Shown: piece by piece, positions 1-7,599 of the stretch
Numbering within the stretch: the stretch's first letter is position 1
Layout: each line of letters begins with the position of its first letter
Source: an uncultured Bacteroides sp.
Lineage (GTDB): Bacteria > Bacteroidota > Bacteroidia > Bacteroidales > Bacteroidaceae
NCBI GenBank assembly: GCA_902472795.1
Contig: CABROZ010000064.1
Location: 1-11,681, forward strand
Length of the DNA: 11,681 nucleotides
Reading direction: 5' to 3'
The notes under the pieces: generated by a model
The model's input: only the letters and a program-made list of their open reading frames with translations
Told to the model about the DNA's origin: nothing
Database searches by the model: none
Made by a program: the position numbers and the translations under genes

Positions 1-102
1 AGCCATGCAAGTGTTGTTCGAGGAGGTCGTTAAGAAGGGGCTGTTTAAGGGCGTAAGCAGCTTCTGCCTGTTATATCTTTTCGTATCGGTTCCTGCTTTT
101 GT
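1..102. other. Window edge, no gene called
   Basis: This is the stretch downstream of the HAD phosphatase stop codon. On the minus strand a frame is open from position 70 to the edge and reads like protein (alternating leucines and acidic residues), but it follows directly after a TAA at 71-73 and has no ATG start. An ATG at 4-6 on the minus strand could open a gene lying to the left. On the plus strand one frame is open from the edge to a stop near 170, which would overlap the phosphatase 3' end convergently. I cannot choose between these. No T-rich hairpin typical of a terminator is visible. Confidence 0.3.
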
Positions 103-738
103 TCAGAGCAGTTCTTCCAGCGACGACATGATGCTGACGTGCGGATAGCAGGCCAGTTCGTGGGCTGTGGTTACTCCGTGTGTCACTCCGGCAAAGTCCA
201 CACCTGCCGACCGGGCTGTTTCGGCATCGACGGTACTGTCGCCAATGTACAGTACCCGGGCCTTGTCGGCCTGCAGCCGGTCGATGGCCAGCAGCAGTCC
301 TTCGGGCGAAGGCTTGGGTTGTTTCACGTCCTCGCCGCCTACGATGATGTCGATTACCCCGTCGGGCAGGTGACGGTCGAGCAGTTCTTTGATGCGGTAG
401 CGGTATTTGGTCGAAATGATTCCGACGTTGGCACCGGCAGCTTTCAGGGCGGTCAGAGTTTGGAGGGTTTCGGGGAAAAGAAACGTGTTGGCAGTCATGT
501 AAACGTCGGCTTCCTTGACATACTGCCTTCTGAACTCGGCCAGGCGTTCGCTGTCGGTTACGCCGGTCAGGATGGTGAACGATTCTTCCAGCGTTTTGCC
601 GATGGTCCGTTTGATGGTTGTGTCGGCTACCTGGAGGTAACCGTTCCGTTGCAGTACGTGCTGAAAGCAGGTGACGATGCCGCGCGACGAGTCGGCAAGC
701 GTATAGTCGAAGTCGAACAGATAAGTTGAATAATTCAT
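103..738 (-). CDS. HAD-superfamily hydrolase, phosphoglycolate-phosphatase-like
   Basis: This is a 211-residue cytosolic phosphatase of the haloacid dehalogenase superfamily, subfamily I, close to Gph/PpaX-type enzymes that remove phosphate from small phospho-metabolites through an aspartyl-phosphate intermediate. Motif I is FDFDYTLADS, with nucleophile Asp9, acid/base Asp11 and Thr13. Motif II is the Ser/Thr of GIIST (109-110), motif III is Lys142 in KPSP, and motif IV is GDSTVD with Asp167 and Asp171 binding Mg2+. Residues between about 17 and 90 form the helical cap, as in phosphoglycolate phosphatases. The length is normal. The ATG at 736-738 sits about 17 bases after a good -7 box, so the mRNA leader is very short and the gene is probably transcribed on its own. 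It lies 67 bp after the NlpC/P60 gene. The true substrate (phosphoglycolate, pyrophosphate or a nucleotide) cannot be told from sequence alone. Confidence 0.9.
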   Translation of the reverse strand: MNYSTYLFDFDYTLADSSRGIVTCFQHVLQRNGYLQVADTTIKRTIGKTLEESFTILTGVTDSERLAEFRRQYVKEADVYMTANTFLFPETLQTLTALKAAGANVGIISTKYRYRIKELLDRHLPDGVIDIIVGGEDVKQPKPSPEGLLLAIDRLQADKARVLYIGDSTVDAETARSAGVDFAGVTHGVTTAHELACYPHVSIMSSLEELL

Positions 739-754
739 GAGTTGCTTTTTGCGG

Positions 755-789
755 CAAAGGTAGCCTTTTTTATCGGAAAGTTATCCAAA
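755..789 (-). promoter_or_regulatory. Bacteroidetes-type promoter of the HAD phosphatase gene
   Basis: Read on the minus strand, TACCTTTG (755-762) is a perfect match to the Bacteroides -7 consensus TAnnTTTG, and TTTG (786-789) is a possible -33 box. The spacer is 23 bp, longer than the 20 bp seen in the promoter at 11088-11119, so the -33 assignment is weaker than the -7. Transcription would start some 10 bases before the ATG, giving an almost leaderless message. Confidence 0.6.
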
Positions 790-805
790 TGTCTGTGGAC
801 GGAAC

Positions 806-1318
806 TTATTTGATTCGTCCGCCGCGGAGCCAGTATCGGGTGTAATAGTCTTCTTTCAGGCTGCTTACAATGACCCCACGGCTGGTGCTGGCATGGATGA
901 ATTTGCCGTCTTTCAGGTAGATGCCGACGTGTGCCACCTTCTTGCGCGAGGCACGGCTGCTGAAGAAGACGAGGTCGCCCTCGCGCAGGTTGCGGCGCAA
1001 CACTTTTCGGCTTTCTTTCAGTTGCTCGGAAGTGCTGCGTGGCAGCCGTACGCGATAGACCTTGCGGTAGAGCTGGGCGACGAGTCCTGAACAGTCGGTT
1101 CCGTGCTTGCTGGTGCCGCCGGCACGGTAGGGGGTACCTATCCATTCAGCGGCCTGCACGTAGAGTTGGTGATTGTCGGTCAGCTCGATGTCCATGCCCA
1201 ACTTCACTGAAGCACGGGCCAATGCCTTGTAGTTCAGCCGTGGAGCCGAAGTGTGGCAGGAGCTCAGGCCGGCCGCCAGAAGCATAAGGAGCAATATATG
1301 GCCGAGGAAGCGTTTCAT
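806..1318 (-). CDS. NlpC/P60 lipoprotein, MepS/Spr-like peptidoglycan endopeptidase
   Basis: The 170-residue protein begins with a lipoprotein signal peptide: Met-Lys-Arg, a hydrophobic core at about 4-18, and the lipobox LSSC with Cys21 to be lipidated, so it is predicted to be anchored to an envelope membrane. The C-terminal NlpC/P60 domain (about 52-160) is a papain-like cysteine peptidase. The nucleophile is Cys76 in DCSGLV, the base is His130 in VAHVGIYL, and the third polar residue is His142 in FIHAS. The order and spacing match E. coli MepS (Spr), which cuts D-Ala-mDAP crosslinks or stem peptides in peptidoglycan during growth. Its start codon overlaps the stop of the preceding ABC ATPase gene as ATGA, which implies translational coupling with the exporter genes. 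The exact bond cut is inferred from the family. Confidence 0.93.
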   Translation of the reverse strand: MKRFLGHILLLMLLAAGLSSCHTSAPRLNYKALARASVKLGMDIELTDNHQLYVQAAEWIGTPYRAGGTSKHGTDCSGLVAQLYRKVYRVRLPRSTSEQLKESRKVLRRNLREGDLVFFSSRASRKKVAHVGIYLKDGKFIHASTSRGVIVSSLKEDYYTRYWLRGGRIK

Positions 1319-2094
1319 TGCAGTTCGGTTTGAACGGGTTTGTTTTCTTCCTCCTTGACAGCTTCTTCCGTTTCTTCTTCTATCTCCTCTTCGACGCGGA
1401 CATTGAAGTAATCTTCCAGTTCCTTTTCGGCCGAGTTGTTCTCGTTGCGGATGTCGCGGATGATGACTCCGTGTTCCAGCAGGGCTATGCGCGGGCAGAT
1501 GTCCACCGTATGGTTGAGGTTATGGCTTGAGATGAGCACGGTGGCCTGGTGGTCCTCGCTATACTTCTTCAGCAGGTGCTTGATGACGGCCTGCGAGCTG
1601 GGGTCGAGGAAGTTGAACGGCTCGTCAAGAATCAGCAGCTGCGGGTAGTGCAGCATGGCCGAGATGATACCTATTTTCTGCTTGTTTCCCATCGAGAAGT
1701 TGCGGATAAATTTCTTCTGTCCCAACACCTCGTTGTTCATGAAGCGTTCGAAAGGTTTCAGCCGTTCGTCCACGTCTTCCTTCTTCAGACCATACATTTT
1801 GCCGATGAAGTAGAAGTATTCTTCGGGTGTCAGATAGTCGATGAGGAAGCCGTCGTCGATGTAGGCTCCGGTGATGTTTTTCCAGTCTTCGTTTTGCGTC
1901 ACGTTGATGCCGTTGATGCAGACTTCTCCACGGTCGGCCTGCAGCAAGTCCAGAGTCAGGCGGAACAGAGTGGTCTTACCGGCTCCGTTGTTGCCTACAA
2001 GTCCCAGCATTTCACCTTTTTCTATGGTATAGTTTTCTATATCGACGGCGATCTTTTCGCCGAATTTTTTCTGTAAGTTAGTAATCTGTATCAT
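1315..2094 (-). CDS. ABC transporter ATP-binding subunit
   Basis: This 259-residue ATPase is the motor of an ABC-2-like exporter. Walker A is GNNGAGKTT (34-42). The signature loop is the degenerate SMGNKQ (about 134-139), usual in the CcmA/DrrA-type class rather than the textbook LSGGQ. Walker B is LLILDE (153-158), followed by the D-loop FLDP (162-165), and the switch histidine is His191 in SSHN. The C-terminal tail beyond about 234 is a run of glutamates (EEEIEEETEEAVKEEE) with no known domain; it may be a flexible acidic extension. The neighbouring upstream gene, 54 bp away, encodes the DUF5687 membrane protein, its likely partner. No promoter is evident between the two, so they are probably co-transcribed. 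The downstream NlpC/P60 gene overlaps by 4 bp. The exported substrate is unknown. Confidence 0.93.
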   Translation of the reverse strand: MIQITNLQKKFGEKIAVDIENYTIEKGEMLGLVGNNGAGKTTLFRLTLDLLQADRGEVCINGINVTQNEDWKNITGAYIDDGFLIDYLTPEEYFYFIGKMYGLKKEDVDERLKPFERFMNNEVLGQKKFIRNFSMGNKQKIGIISAMLHYPQLLILDEPFNFLDPSSQAVIKHLLKKYSEDHQATVLISSHNLNHTVDICPRIALLEHGVIIRDIRNENNSAEKELEDYFNVRVEEEIEEETEEAVKEEENKPVQTELQ

Positions 2095-2148
2095 AGTCTT
2101 TGTTTGAGCATAGATGGTTGATGATTGTTTTTCGGCAGGTTGCGCCGG

Positions 2149-3639
2149 TTACTTCTGACGGCTGTCACGGAATCCTTCCATGTTTTTGTACCGCCGTTTC
2201 ATAAAGCGGTTGTAAACATTGCGCAGCCAGTATCGGGAGGTCAGTATGAAAGCCAGACCGATGACAATGAAAATCCAGGCGGTAGTCGTTTCGTCGGTCA
2301 GGTAGTGCAGCAAGGCCAACAGCAGCAGAGGCACGCCAAAGGCTGCCAGCGAAATCAGGTTCTGCATGCCTGTACCTACGTTTCGCTGGGTCATCTTGTT
2401 GTTCAGGTTTACCGTATGGTTGTTGTACACAGCCATCTGGAACATGCAGAAATAGACAAACCCGGGAATGAAGAAGAACCAGGAGATGGCAGTGAGCAGA
2501 GTCACCTTGCCCATGACGATGGCAGGGATAATCATAATCAGCGGGATGACTTGCCCGATGCTGTAGATGGCATATTTGGCCTGTAAGAGCGAATAGATAC
2601 TCTCTTTGCGGCTCATCAGTCCGTCTATGTAGTTGCCTTCGTATCCCATGATGGTGCTCAGGAACAGAATGCCGAACAGGGTGAAATTGTACATGACCAG
2701 GAAGTCTTTCATTCCTCCCTGATAAGCATCGGTAAAGGCGATGAGGCCACTAAACACCAGAACCACGGCTCCGGCCGAGTACAGTCCGCGTTTGCAGATT
2801 TTGTTGCGCAGCAGCATCTTCAGTTCCAGTTTCATGTATTCGCCTACCTGGCCGTAGCGCTCCAGAAAACGGTATTCCGACACGTGTTTTACCTGTACGG
2901 TGGTGTCTTCCACCTTATTGATTTCGTTATAGATCAGTTTTCCTATCACGTAGCGGTCCAGCAGATAGAACAGGGCTATGGCGACCAGTGTACCGGCAAA
3001 CGTAATCAGGTTGCCCTGAATGAAGCCTTCGCCCACGTTGGTGCAAAAGTCGAACAATGGACTTTCGTCGGGAATGAACATGGCAGCTCCCAATGCGGCA
3101 TAAACAATGACCGGAAGCAGAAACCACCAGAAACGTTCCCCCATCAGCATGCGGCATAGCAGGAACCAATAGTTGTTGAGCAGCATCAGCAGCCAGATGC
3201 CTATCAGGTAGGTCACGACTCCTGTCACTCCGTAGAAACGTGTGATGGTCAGAATGGCAAACGGGACAAAGAAAAAGAACCAGAACAGGTTATAGGAATC
3301 CAAACCGGAACGCATCAGCAGGCTGTCGATGAGCCTGCTTCGCCGGATAGGAAGCAGCATGTAGGGTTTGACTTCCTGTGAAGGAGTCTTTTGGAAAGGC
3401 AATCGGATGATGAAGTCGAGTGCGAGGATAAAAAGCAATCCGCTGTTCATGATGTGGTAGGCTTCCCTCGAGCCTTCGCTGAAAGCGAAAGAGAACATTA
3501 TGCCGAAGAAAATCAGGTAACCGGCCCAGAATACAACCATCAGGTATATCCAGAACTTGGCGAAGCGGCTTTTCTCGTACATGGGGTTACGCCTGTTGGC
3601 CAGTTTGCTGTGGCGGCGGAGTTCTAAAAAAAGATTCAT
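2149..3639 (-). CDS. DUF5687 family membrane protein, ABC exporter permease
   Basis: This 496-residue integral membrane protein matches my recollection of the DUF5687 family, found in Bacteroidetes next to ABC ATPases. About 11-12 hydrophobic segments can be seen, the first at roughly 29-53 and 63-82, then several from about 118 to 190, and the remainder spread over the C-terminal half. Between the second and third lies the polar stretch KPYMLLPIRRSRLIDSLL, a likely cytoplasmic loop contacting the ATPase, and an N-terminal LELRRHSKLANRR segment is strongly basic, consistent with cytoplasmic location. It is large enough to hold two fused six-helix half-transporters. It follows the terminator at 3671-3728, so the ABC unit starts here. 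I see no clear TAnnTTTG box in the 31 bp between terminator and start. The family identification is by motif memory, and its substrate is unknown. Confidence 0.8.
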   Translation of the reverse strand: MNLFLELRRHSKLANRRNPMYEKSRFAKFWIYLMVVFWAGYLIFFGIMFSFAFSEGSREAYHIMNSGLLFILALDFIIRLPFQKTPSQEVKPYMLLPIRRSRLIDSLLMRSGLDSYNLFWFFFFVPFAILTITRFYGVTGVVTYLIGIWLLMLLNNYWFLLCRMLMGERFWWFLLPVIVYAALGAAMFIPDESPLFDFCTNVGEGFIQGNLITFAGTLVAIALFYLLDRYVIGKLIYNEINKVEDTTVQVKHVSEYRFLERYGQVGEYMKLELKMLLRNKICKRGLYSAGAVVLVFSGLIAFTDAYQGGMKDFLVMYNFTLFGILFLSTIMGYEGNYIDGLMSRKESIYSLLQAKYAIYSIGQVIPLIMIIPAIVMGKVTLLTAISWFFFIPGFVYFCMFQMAVYNNHTVNLNNKMTQRNVGTGMQNLISLAAFGVPLLLLALLHYLTDETTTAWIFIVIGLAFILTSRYWLRNVYNRFMKRRYKNMEGFRDSRQK

Positions 3640-3670
3640 GGTTTTTAATAGACAGTTATGTGCAACATTG

Positions 3671-3728
3671 AAAAAAAAGAGAGCGTGCCGGAAACGGGCA
3701 CTGACTGCTGTTTCGGCACACCCTCTTT
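3671..3728 (-). terminator. Rho-independent terminator after the M16 peptidase gene
   Basis: Read on the minus strand, a long stem pairs AAAGAGGGTGTGCCGAAAC with a downstream arm whose reverse complement is AAAGAGAGCGTGCCGGAAAC, with only a few mismatches or bulges. It is followed at once by eight T residues (3671-3678). It begins 29 bases after the peptidase stop codon and separates that gene from the DUF5687/ABC unit. The shape is textbook for an intrinsic terminator. Confidence 0.9.
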
Positions 3729-3757
3729 ATGTCTTGTGCTTGATGATTCGTTAAAGG

Positions 3758-6601
3758 TTATTTCTGATCGGGCACTGTCATGACAACCGTAATCTTGTTG
3801 CCTTGGTTGATCAGGTCGGCAGTAAACTTCTGTACATCCTGGATGGTGACGTTGTTTACAGCTTCTTCGTAGCCTTTGGTATAATCTACACCGGTGTAGA
3901 AGTATTCGTCCAGATTGTTCAGCCAGTAGCTGTTCTCTTTCTGGTTGTCTTTGTACTTCTTCAGCATGTATTCCTTAATCTTCTGCAGATGCTCTTCAGT
4001 CGGGCCTTCGGTTGCCATTTTCTTCATCTGTGCATCGATGATGCCGTTCAGGTGATCTTTCTTGGCCGGGTCTGTCTGATAAACAATCTGCAGCATGAAT
4101 ATTTCTTCCGGATGTTTCGACAATTGTCCGTAACTGTTTACTCCGTATGTGCCACCTTCTTTCTCGCGAACTTCTTCAGTATAGACCATATCGAGTGCCT
4201 GTGTCAGGAAGCTCATCAGGATATTGTCTTTCAGGTCGTATTTGCACTGTCCGGAATAAAGCATGATGACGGTAGCCATCGGTGTCTGTTGCTCTTTGGC
4301 GTAGGTGTTCTCAAGGGTACCCTTGGCAATATTCATATGATTGTTACGGAATGTCTCTTTGCGTCCTGTCGAAGGCAGTGCCCCCAGATATTGTTCGATC
4401 AGCGGTTTTACCTTCTCGATATCGACGTTTCCTACAAAGTAGAAGCGGAAGTCGCCGGCATCGGCAAAACGTTCCTTATACATTTCGATGATGCGGTCGT
4501 AGTTGATCTGGTCAACCATTTCGGGCTTCATGTTGAAGTAGCGCGGATGGTAACCGTACATCATCTTCTGGATGGTATCGCTGATGCTGCTCAACGGATT
4601 CGATTCAGCACTTTCCAATTGTGCTTTGAGGCGGGTCTTCAACGATGCGAAGGCATCCATGTCCTTGCGGGGAGCCGTGAAGCTCAGGTAAGTAAGCTGC
4701 AACATTGTTTCAAAATCTTTGGGCGAGCAGCTTCCGTTGACGCTTTCCGTATTGCTGCCGACCGAGGCATTGACAGAAACCTTCTTGCCTGCCAGCATCT
4801 TGGTCAGGTCAACTTTGCTGAAGTTGCCAAGTCCTCCGGCCTGAATGACACTGTTCAGACAGCTTATTTCCAGTTTGTCGCTGTCGGGGAAGAGGCTGCT
4901 ACCACCCAAGCTGACACCTTTCATCTGAATTTCATCAGCCTTGAAGTCTGTCTTCTTGATATAGACTTTCACTCCGTTCGACAGGGTCAGTTCGGTTGTT
5001 CCATAAATGTCGTTTGCCTTTTCGGAAACGATTTTGCCACCCTTCGGTGCTTCTTTCATCAGCGGCTCATTGGAAACCTTGTCAACGTAGGCTTCTACTT
5101 TCAGGTCTTTCATGCCCTTCAGTTGTGCGATGACTTCTTCTTTGGTCGGGCAAACGACACCTTCCTTGTCCGGAGCGGCAATGAATACTACCTGATTGCT
5201 GTCGGGCAGCAGTCCGCCTTGCTGGATGGCCTGGTTGATGGCCATTACAGGAATGTTCGGAGCAATCTGGTTCATGGTGTTGTATTCGAATTCGATGCCG
5301 GGGATTGGTTCGGCCATCAGGAAGTTGTTGATATATTCGTTGACGTAGGAGTCGTTTTTAGTCTTCTCGCGTTCGTTGTAGGCCGATTCCAGACGTTGCA
5401 GATAATTGGCACGGGCCCGTTCGTATTCGCTCTCGGTGAATCCGTAGCGGCGTACACGCTCCAGTTCGGTCAGACCGGCAGTCAGAGCTTCGTTGATGCC
5501 TTCAGCTTTACAGCTGATGCTCAGTGTAAAGGCGTCTTTGGTCTGTGCCAGGAAATAGTTGCTATAATAGCTTCCTGCATAAACGAACGGAGGATTGGCC
5601 GATTGGCGCAATTCGTTCAGACGTGAGTTGAGCATGCTGGTAGTCATGCTGAGCATGTATTGTTGCAGCATGTAAGCCATGTTTCCTTTAATGGAGTCGG
5701 GTGTCGGATCTTGTTTGAAGTAGATCTCAATGGTCGGGTCGTCGATTTCCTTATCCTTTCCGATGTAAACCAGCGGTTCCTTGTTGTCGGCTACCGGATA
5801 GTAGATACGTTTGGCGGGGTTGACCGGTTTTTTGATGTCGGCGAAAGTTGATTTGATTTTGGCTTCCATCTGGTCAACGTCAATGTCACCGACGATGATG
5901 ATGCCTTGCAGGTCGGGACGATACCACTTGGCATAGTAGTCGCGTATGTCCTGGTAGGGGAAGTTATCAATAACGTCGATGCTTCCGATAGGCATACAGT
6001 CGGCGTATTTGTCACCGGGGTACATGACGGATTGTGCTTCGGTGTACAGACGCATGATGCCGCTGTTCCGGCTGCGCCATTCTTCGTGGATGACACCGCG
6101 TTCCTTGTCTATTTCCTTGTCAGACAGCAAGACGGCGTTGCTCCAGTCGTGCAGGATGAGCAGGCAGGAGTCTATGACACTCTGGTCGTCGGTCGGTACG
6201 TTGCTGATGCGATAAACCGTCTGGTCAACAGAAGTATAGGCATTCAGATTGACTCCGAACTTGATACCTTTGGTTTCGCACCATTGTACGATGCCTAATC
6301 CGTTTTCGTCGCCGGGGAAGTTCTTGGTGCCGTTGAAGGCCATGTGCTCCAGGAAGTGAGCCAATCCGCGTTGTTGAGGCTCTTCAAGGATGGAACCGAC
6401 CTTTTGTGCGATGTGGAATTCAACACGATGCTCCGGCAAGGCATTGTGGCGGATGTAATAGGTCAGTCCGTTATCAAGATGTCCGATGCGTACATCTTTA
6501 TCTACCGGGATGGGAGGCATCTGCATCTGAGCCGATGCCAGTTGGAAACTGCCGCATAGCATGATGACGGCAATTCCTAATTTACGAAATAAATGTTTCA
6601 T
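3758..6601 (-). CDS. Secreted M16 family zinc metallopeptidase, two-unit pitrilysin type
   Basis: The 947-residue protein has a Sec signal peptide (MKHLFRK, hydrophobic core 9-18, cleavage expected after ASA at 24), so it acts in the periplasm. It contains two insulinase-like units. The first starts at LDNGLTYYI (42-50) and carries the inverted zinc motif HFLEH, with His82, catalytic Glu85 and His86. The third zinc ligand is most likely Glu174 in ERGVIHEEW, with Glu167 as the conserved second acidic residue. The second unit begins near LSNGVKVYI (540-548) and lacks an HxxEH, as expected of the non-catalytic half. A conserved Arg/Tyr pair (Arg812, Tyr819 in VREKEGGTYGV) matches the substrate-binding pair of the family. 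Such enzymes degrade peptides inside a closing chamber. It is 101 bp after kdsA and ends in a strong terminator. Physiological substrates are unknown. Confidence 0.95.
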   Translation of the reverse strand: MKHLFRKLGIAVIMLCGSFQLASAQMQMPPIPVDKDVRIGHLDNGLTYYIRHNALPEHRVEFHIAQKVGSILEEPQQRGLAHFLEHMAFNGTKNFPGDENGLGIVQWCETKGIKFGVNLNAYTSVDQTVYRISNVPTDDQSVIDSCLLILHDWSNAVLLSDKEIDKERGVIHEEWRSRNSGIMRLYTEAQSVMYPGDKYADCMPIGSIDVIDNFPYQDIRDYYAKWYRPDLQGIIIVGDIDVDQMEAKIKSTFADIKKPVNPAKRIYYPVADNKEPLVYIGKDKEIDDPTIEIYFKQDPTPDSIKGNMAYMLQQYMLSMTTSMLNSRLNELRQSANPPFVYAGSYYSNYFLAQTKDAFTLSISCKAEGINEALTAGLTELERVRRYGFTESEYERARANYLQRLESAYNEREKTKNDSYVNEYINNFLMAEPIPGIEFEYNTMNQIAPNIPVMAINQAIQQGGLLPDSNQVVFIAAPDKEGVVCPTKEEVIAQLKGMKDLKVEAYVDKVSNEPLMKEAPKGGKIVSEKANDIYGTTELTLSNGVKVYIKKTDFKADEIQMKGVSLGGSSLFPDSDKLEISCLNSVIQAGGLGNFSKVDLTKMLAGKKVSVNASVGSNTESVNGSCSPKDFETMLQLTYLSFTAPRKDMDAFASLKTRLKAQLESAESNPLSSISDTIQKMMYGYHPRYFNMKPEMVDQINYDRIIEMYKERFADAGDFRFYFVGNVDIEKVKPLIEQYLGALPSTGRKETFRNNHMNIAKGTLENTYAKEQQTPMATVIMLYSGQCKYDLKDNILMSFLTQALDMVYTEEVREKEGGTYGVNSYGQLSKHPEEIFMLQIVYQTDPAKKDHLNGIIDAQMKKMATEGPTEEHLQKIKEYMLKKYKDNQKENSYWLNNLDEYFYTGVDYTKGYEEAVNNVTIQDVQKFTADLINQGNKITVVMTVPDQK

Positions 6602-6642
6602 TTCTTAATCTATTAAGTTATTCTGGTCTATCTGTCGGTGAA

Positions 6643-6669
6643 TGGAGGAATAAATCACATGCTCCTCCA
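6643..6669. repeat. Inverted repeat between kdsA and the M16 gene
   Basis: TGGAGGA (6643-6649) and TCCTCCA (6663-6669) form a perfect 7-bp stem with a 13-base loop. In the minus direction, in which both flanking genes are read, no T tract follows, so it is not a standard terminator. It could be a weak terminator, an mRNA stability hairpin for the peptidase leader, or a protein-binding site. It lies 42 bases before the M16 start codon. Confidence 0.4.
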
Positions 6670-6702
6670 AAAATATTTTCTTGTTTCGGTTGGGCGTAGG
6701 GC

Positions 6703-7509
6703 TTACGGTTCCTTGATAGCTTCCCTTATTCTAACCAATTTGGTAAGCAGGCCTTCCAGCAAATCCAGTTTGAGCATGTTGGCACCGTCGCTTTTGGCCA
6801 CAGCCGGATTTTCGTGGGTTTCGATAAACAGTCCGTCCACTCCTACGGCAATGCCTGCTTTGGCTACAGTTTCAATGAGTTGTGGCATTCCTCCAGTAAC
6901 TCCGCTGGCTTGATTGGGTTGTTGCAGCGAATGGGTGGCATCGAGTATCACCGGATAGCCGAATGACTGCATTTCGGGAATGCCGCGATAGTCTATAACC
7001 AAGTCCTGATAGCCGAAAGTTGTTCCGCGTTCGGTCAGCATGACATGTTTGTTGCCGGCTTCTACTACCTTTTCGGCTGCGAAGCGCATGGCCAGGGGAG
7101 ACAGAAACTGTCCTTTCTTGATATTGATTGTTTTTCCTGTCTTGGCTGCTGCTACTAACAGGTCGGTCTGTCGGCATAAGAAGGCCGGTATTTGCAGCAT
7201 GTCAACGTATTCGGCTGCCATTTCGGCTTCGTCGGCAGCATGAATGTCGGTAATGGTGGGCACTCCGAAGGTGTCGTGCACCTTTTTCAGAATGTGCAGT
7301 GCCTTATCGTCGCCGATGCCTGTGAACGAATCCAGGCGCGAGCGGTTGGCTTTGCGGTACGAGCCTTTGAATACATAGGGTATTTTCAGCTTTTCGGTGA
7401 TTTTTACGATGCGTTCGGCAATGCGCAGTGCCATTTCTTCTCCTTCGATGACACAAGGTCCGGCAATCAGGAAAAAGTTGCCGGCAGGGTTGTTTTTTAA
7501 TTCTATCAT
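6703..7509 (-). CDS. kdsA: 3-deoxy-8-phosphooctulonate (Kdo8P) synthase
   Basis: KdsA condenses phosphoenolpyruvate with arabinose 5-phosphate to give Kdo 8-phosphate, the precursor of the Kdo sugar that links lipid A to the rest of lipopolysaccharide. The 268-residue TIM barrel has normal length. Recognisable landmarks are LIAGPCVIEG (14-23), the substrate-binding KGSYRKANRSR (48-58), DATHSLQQPN (190-199) and LFIETHENP (227-235). Cys19, His193, Glu230 and Asp241 fit the four metal ligands of the metal-dependent class, known from Aquifex; the E. coli type has Asn in place of the cysteine. The enzyme is cytosolic. The gene sits 90 bp after the lipid kinase gene and reads the same way, without a visible promoter between them, so it is probably the third gene of a miaA-led operon. 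Confidence 0.97.
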   Translation of the reverse strand: MIELKNNPAGNFFLIAGPCVIEGEEMALRIAERIVKITEKLKIPYVFKGSYRKANRSRLDSFTGIGDDKALHILKKVHDTFGVPTITDIHAADEAEMAAEYVDMLQIPAFLCRQTDLLVAAAKTGKTINIKKGQFLSPLAMRFAAEKVVEAGNKHVMLTERGTTFGYQDLVIDYRGIPEMQSFGYPVILDATHSLQQPNQASGVTGGMPQLIETVAKAGIAVGVDGLFIETHENPAVAKSDGANMLKLDLLEGLLTKLVRIREAIKEP

Positions 7510-7599
7510 AATGCTTTCATTTTTATCTGTTTAAGAATTTATGTCTGATTTCGTTCCGACCCTGTCCTGACCATTTGGCCAGCATGGGTATCGGCTCTA

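Noticed and set aside
139..729. Plus-strand frame of 196 codons over the HAD phosphatase gene
   Set aside because: It is a mirror of a gene with all four HAD motifs; no start-site signal or known domain supports it.
71..757. Minus-strand frame of 228 codons overlapping the HAD gene in another frame
   Set aside because: Its product is rich in Arg, His and Pro, typical of an out-of-frame reading, while the HAD frame carries intact catalytic motifs.
2132..2147. Small GC hairpin CGGC/GCCG just after the DUF5687 stop codon
   Set aside because: The stem has only 4 bp and is followed by A residues, not T, in the direction of transcription, so it is not a terminator.
3803..5626. Plus-strand open frame of 607 codons antisense to the M16 peptidase gene
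   Set aside because: The opposite strand encodes a complete, motif-bearing M16 peptidase across the whole span. The antisense product has no recognisable domain and its openness follows from the codon use of the real gene.
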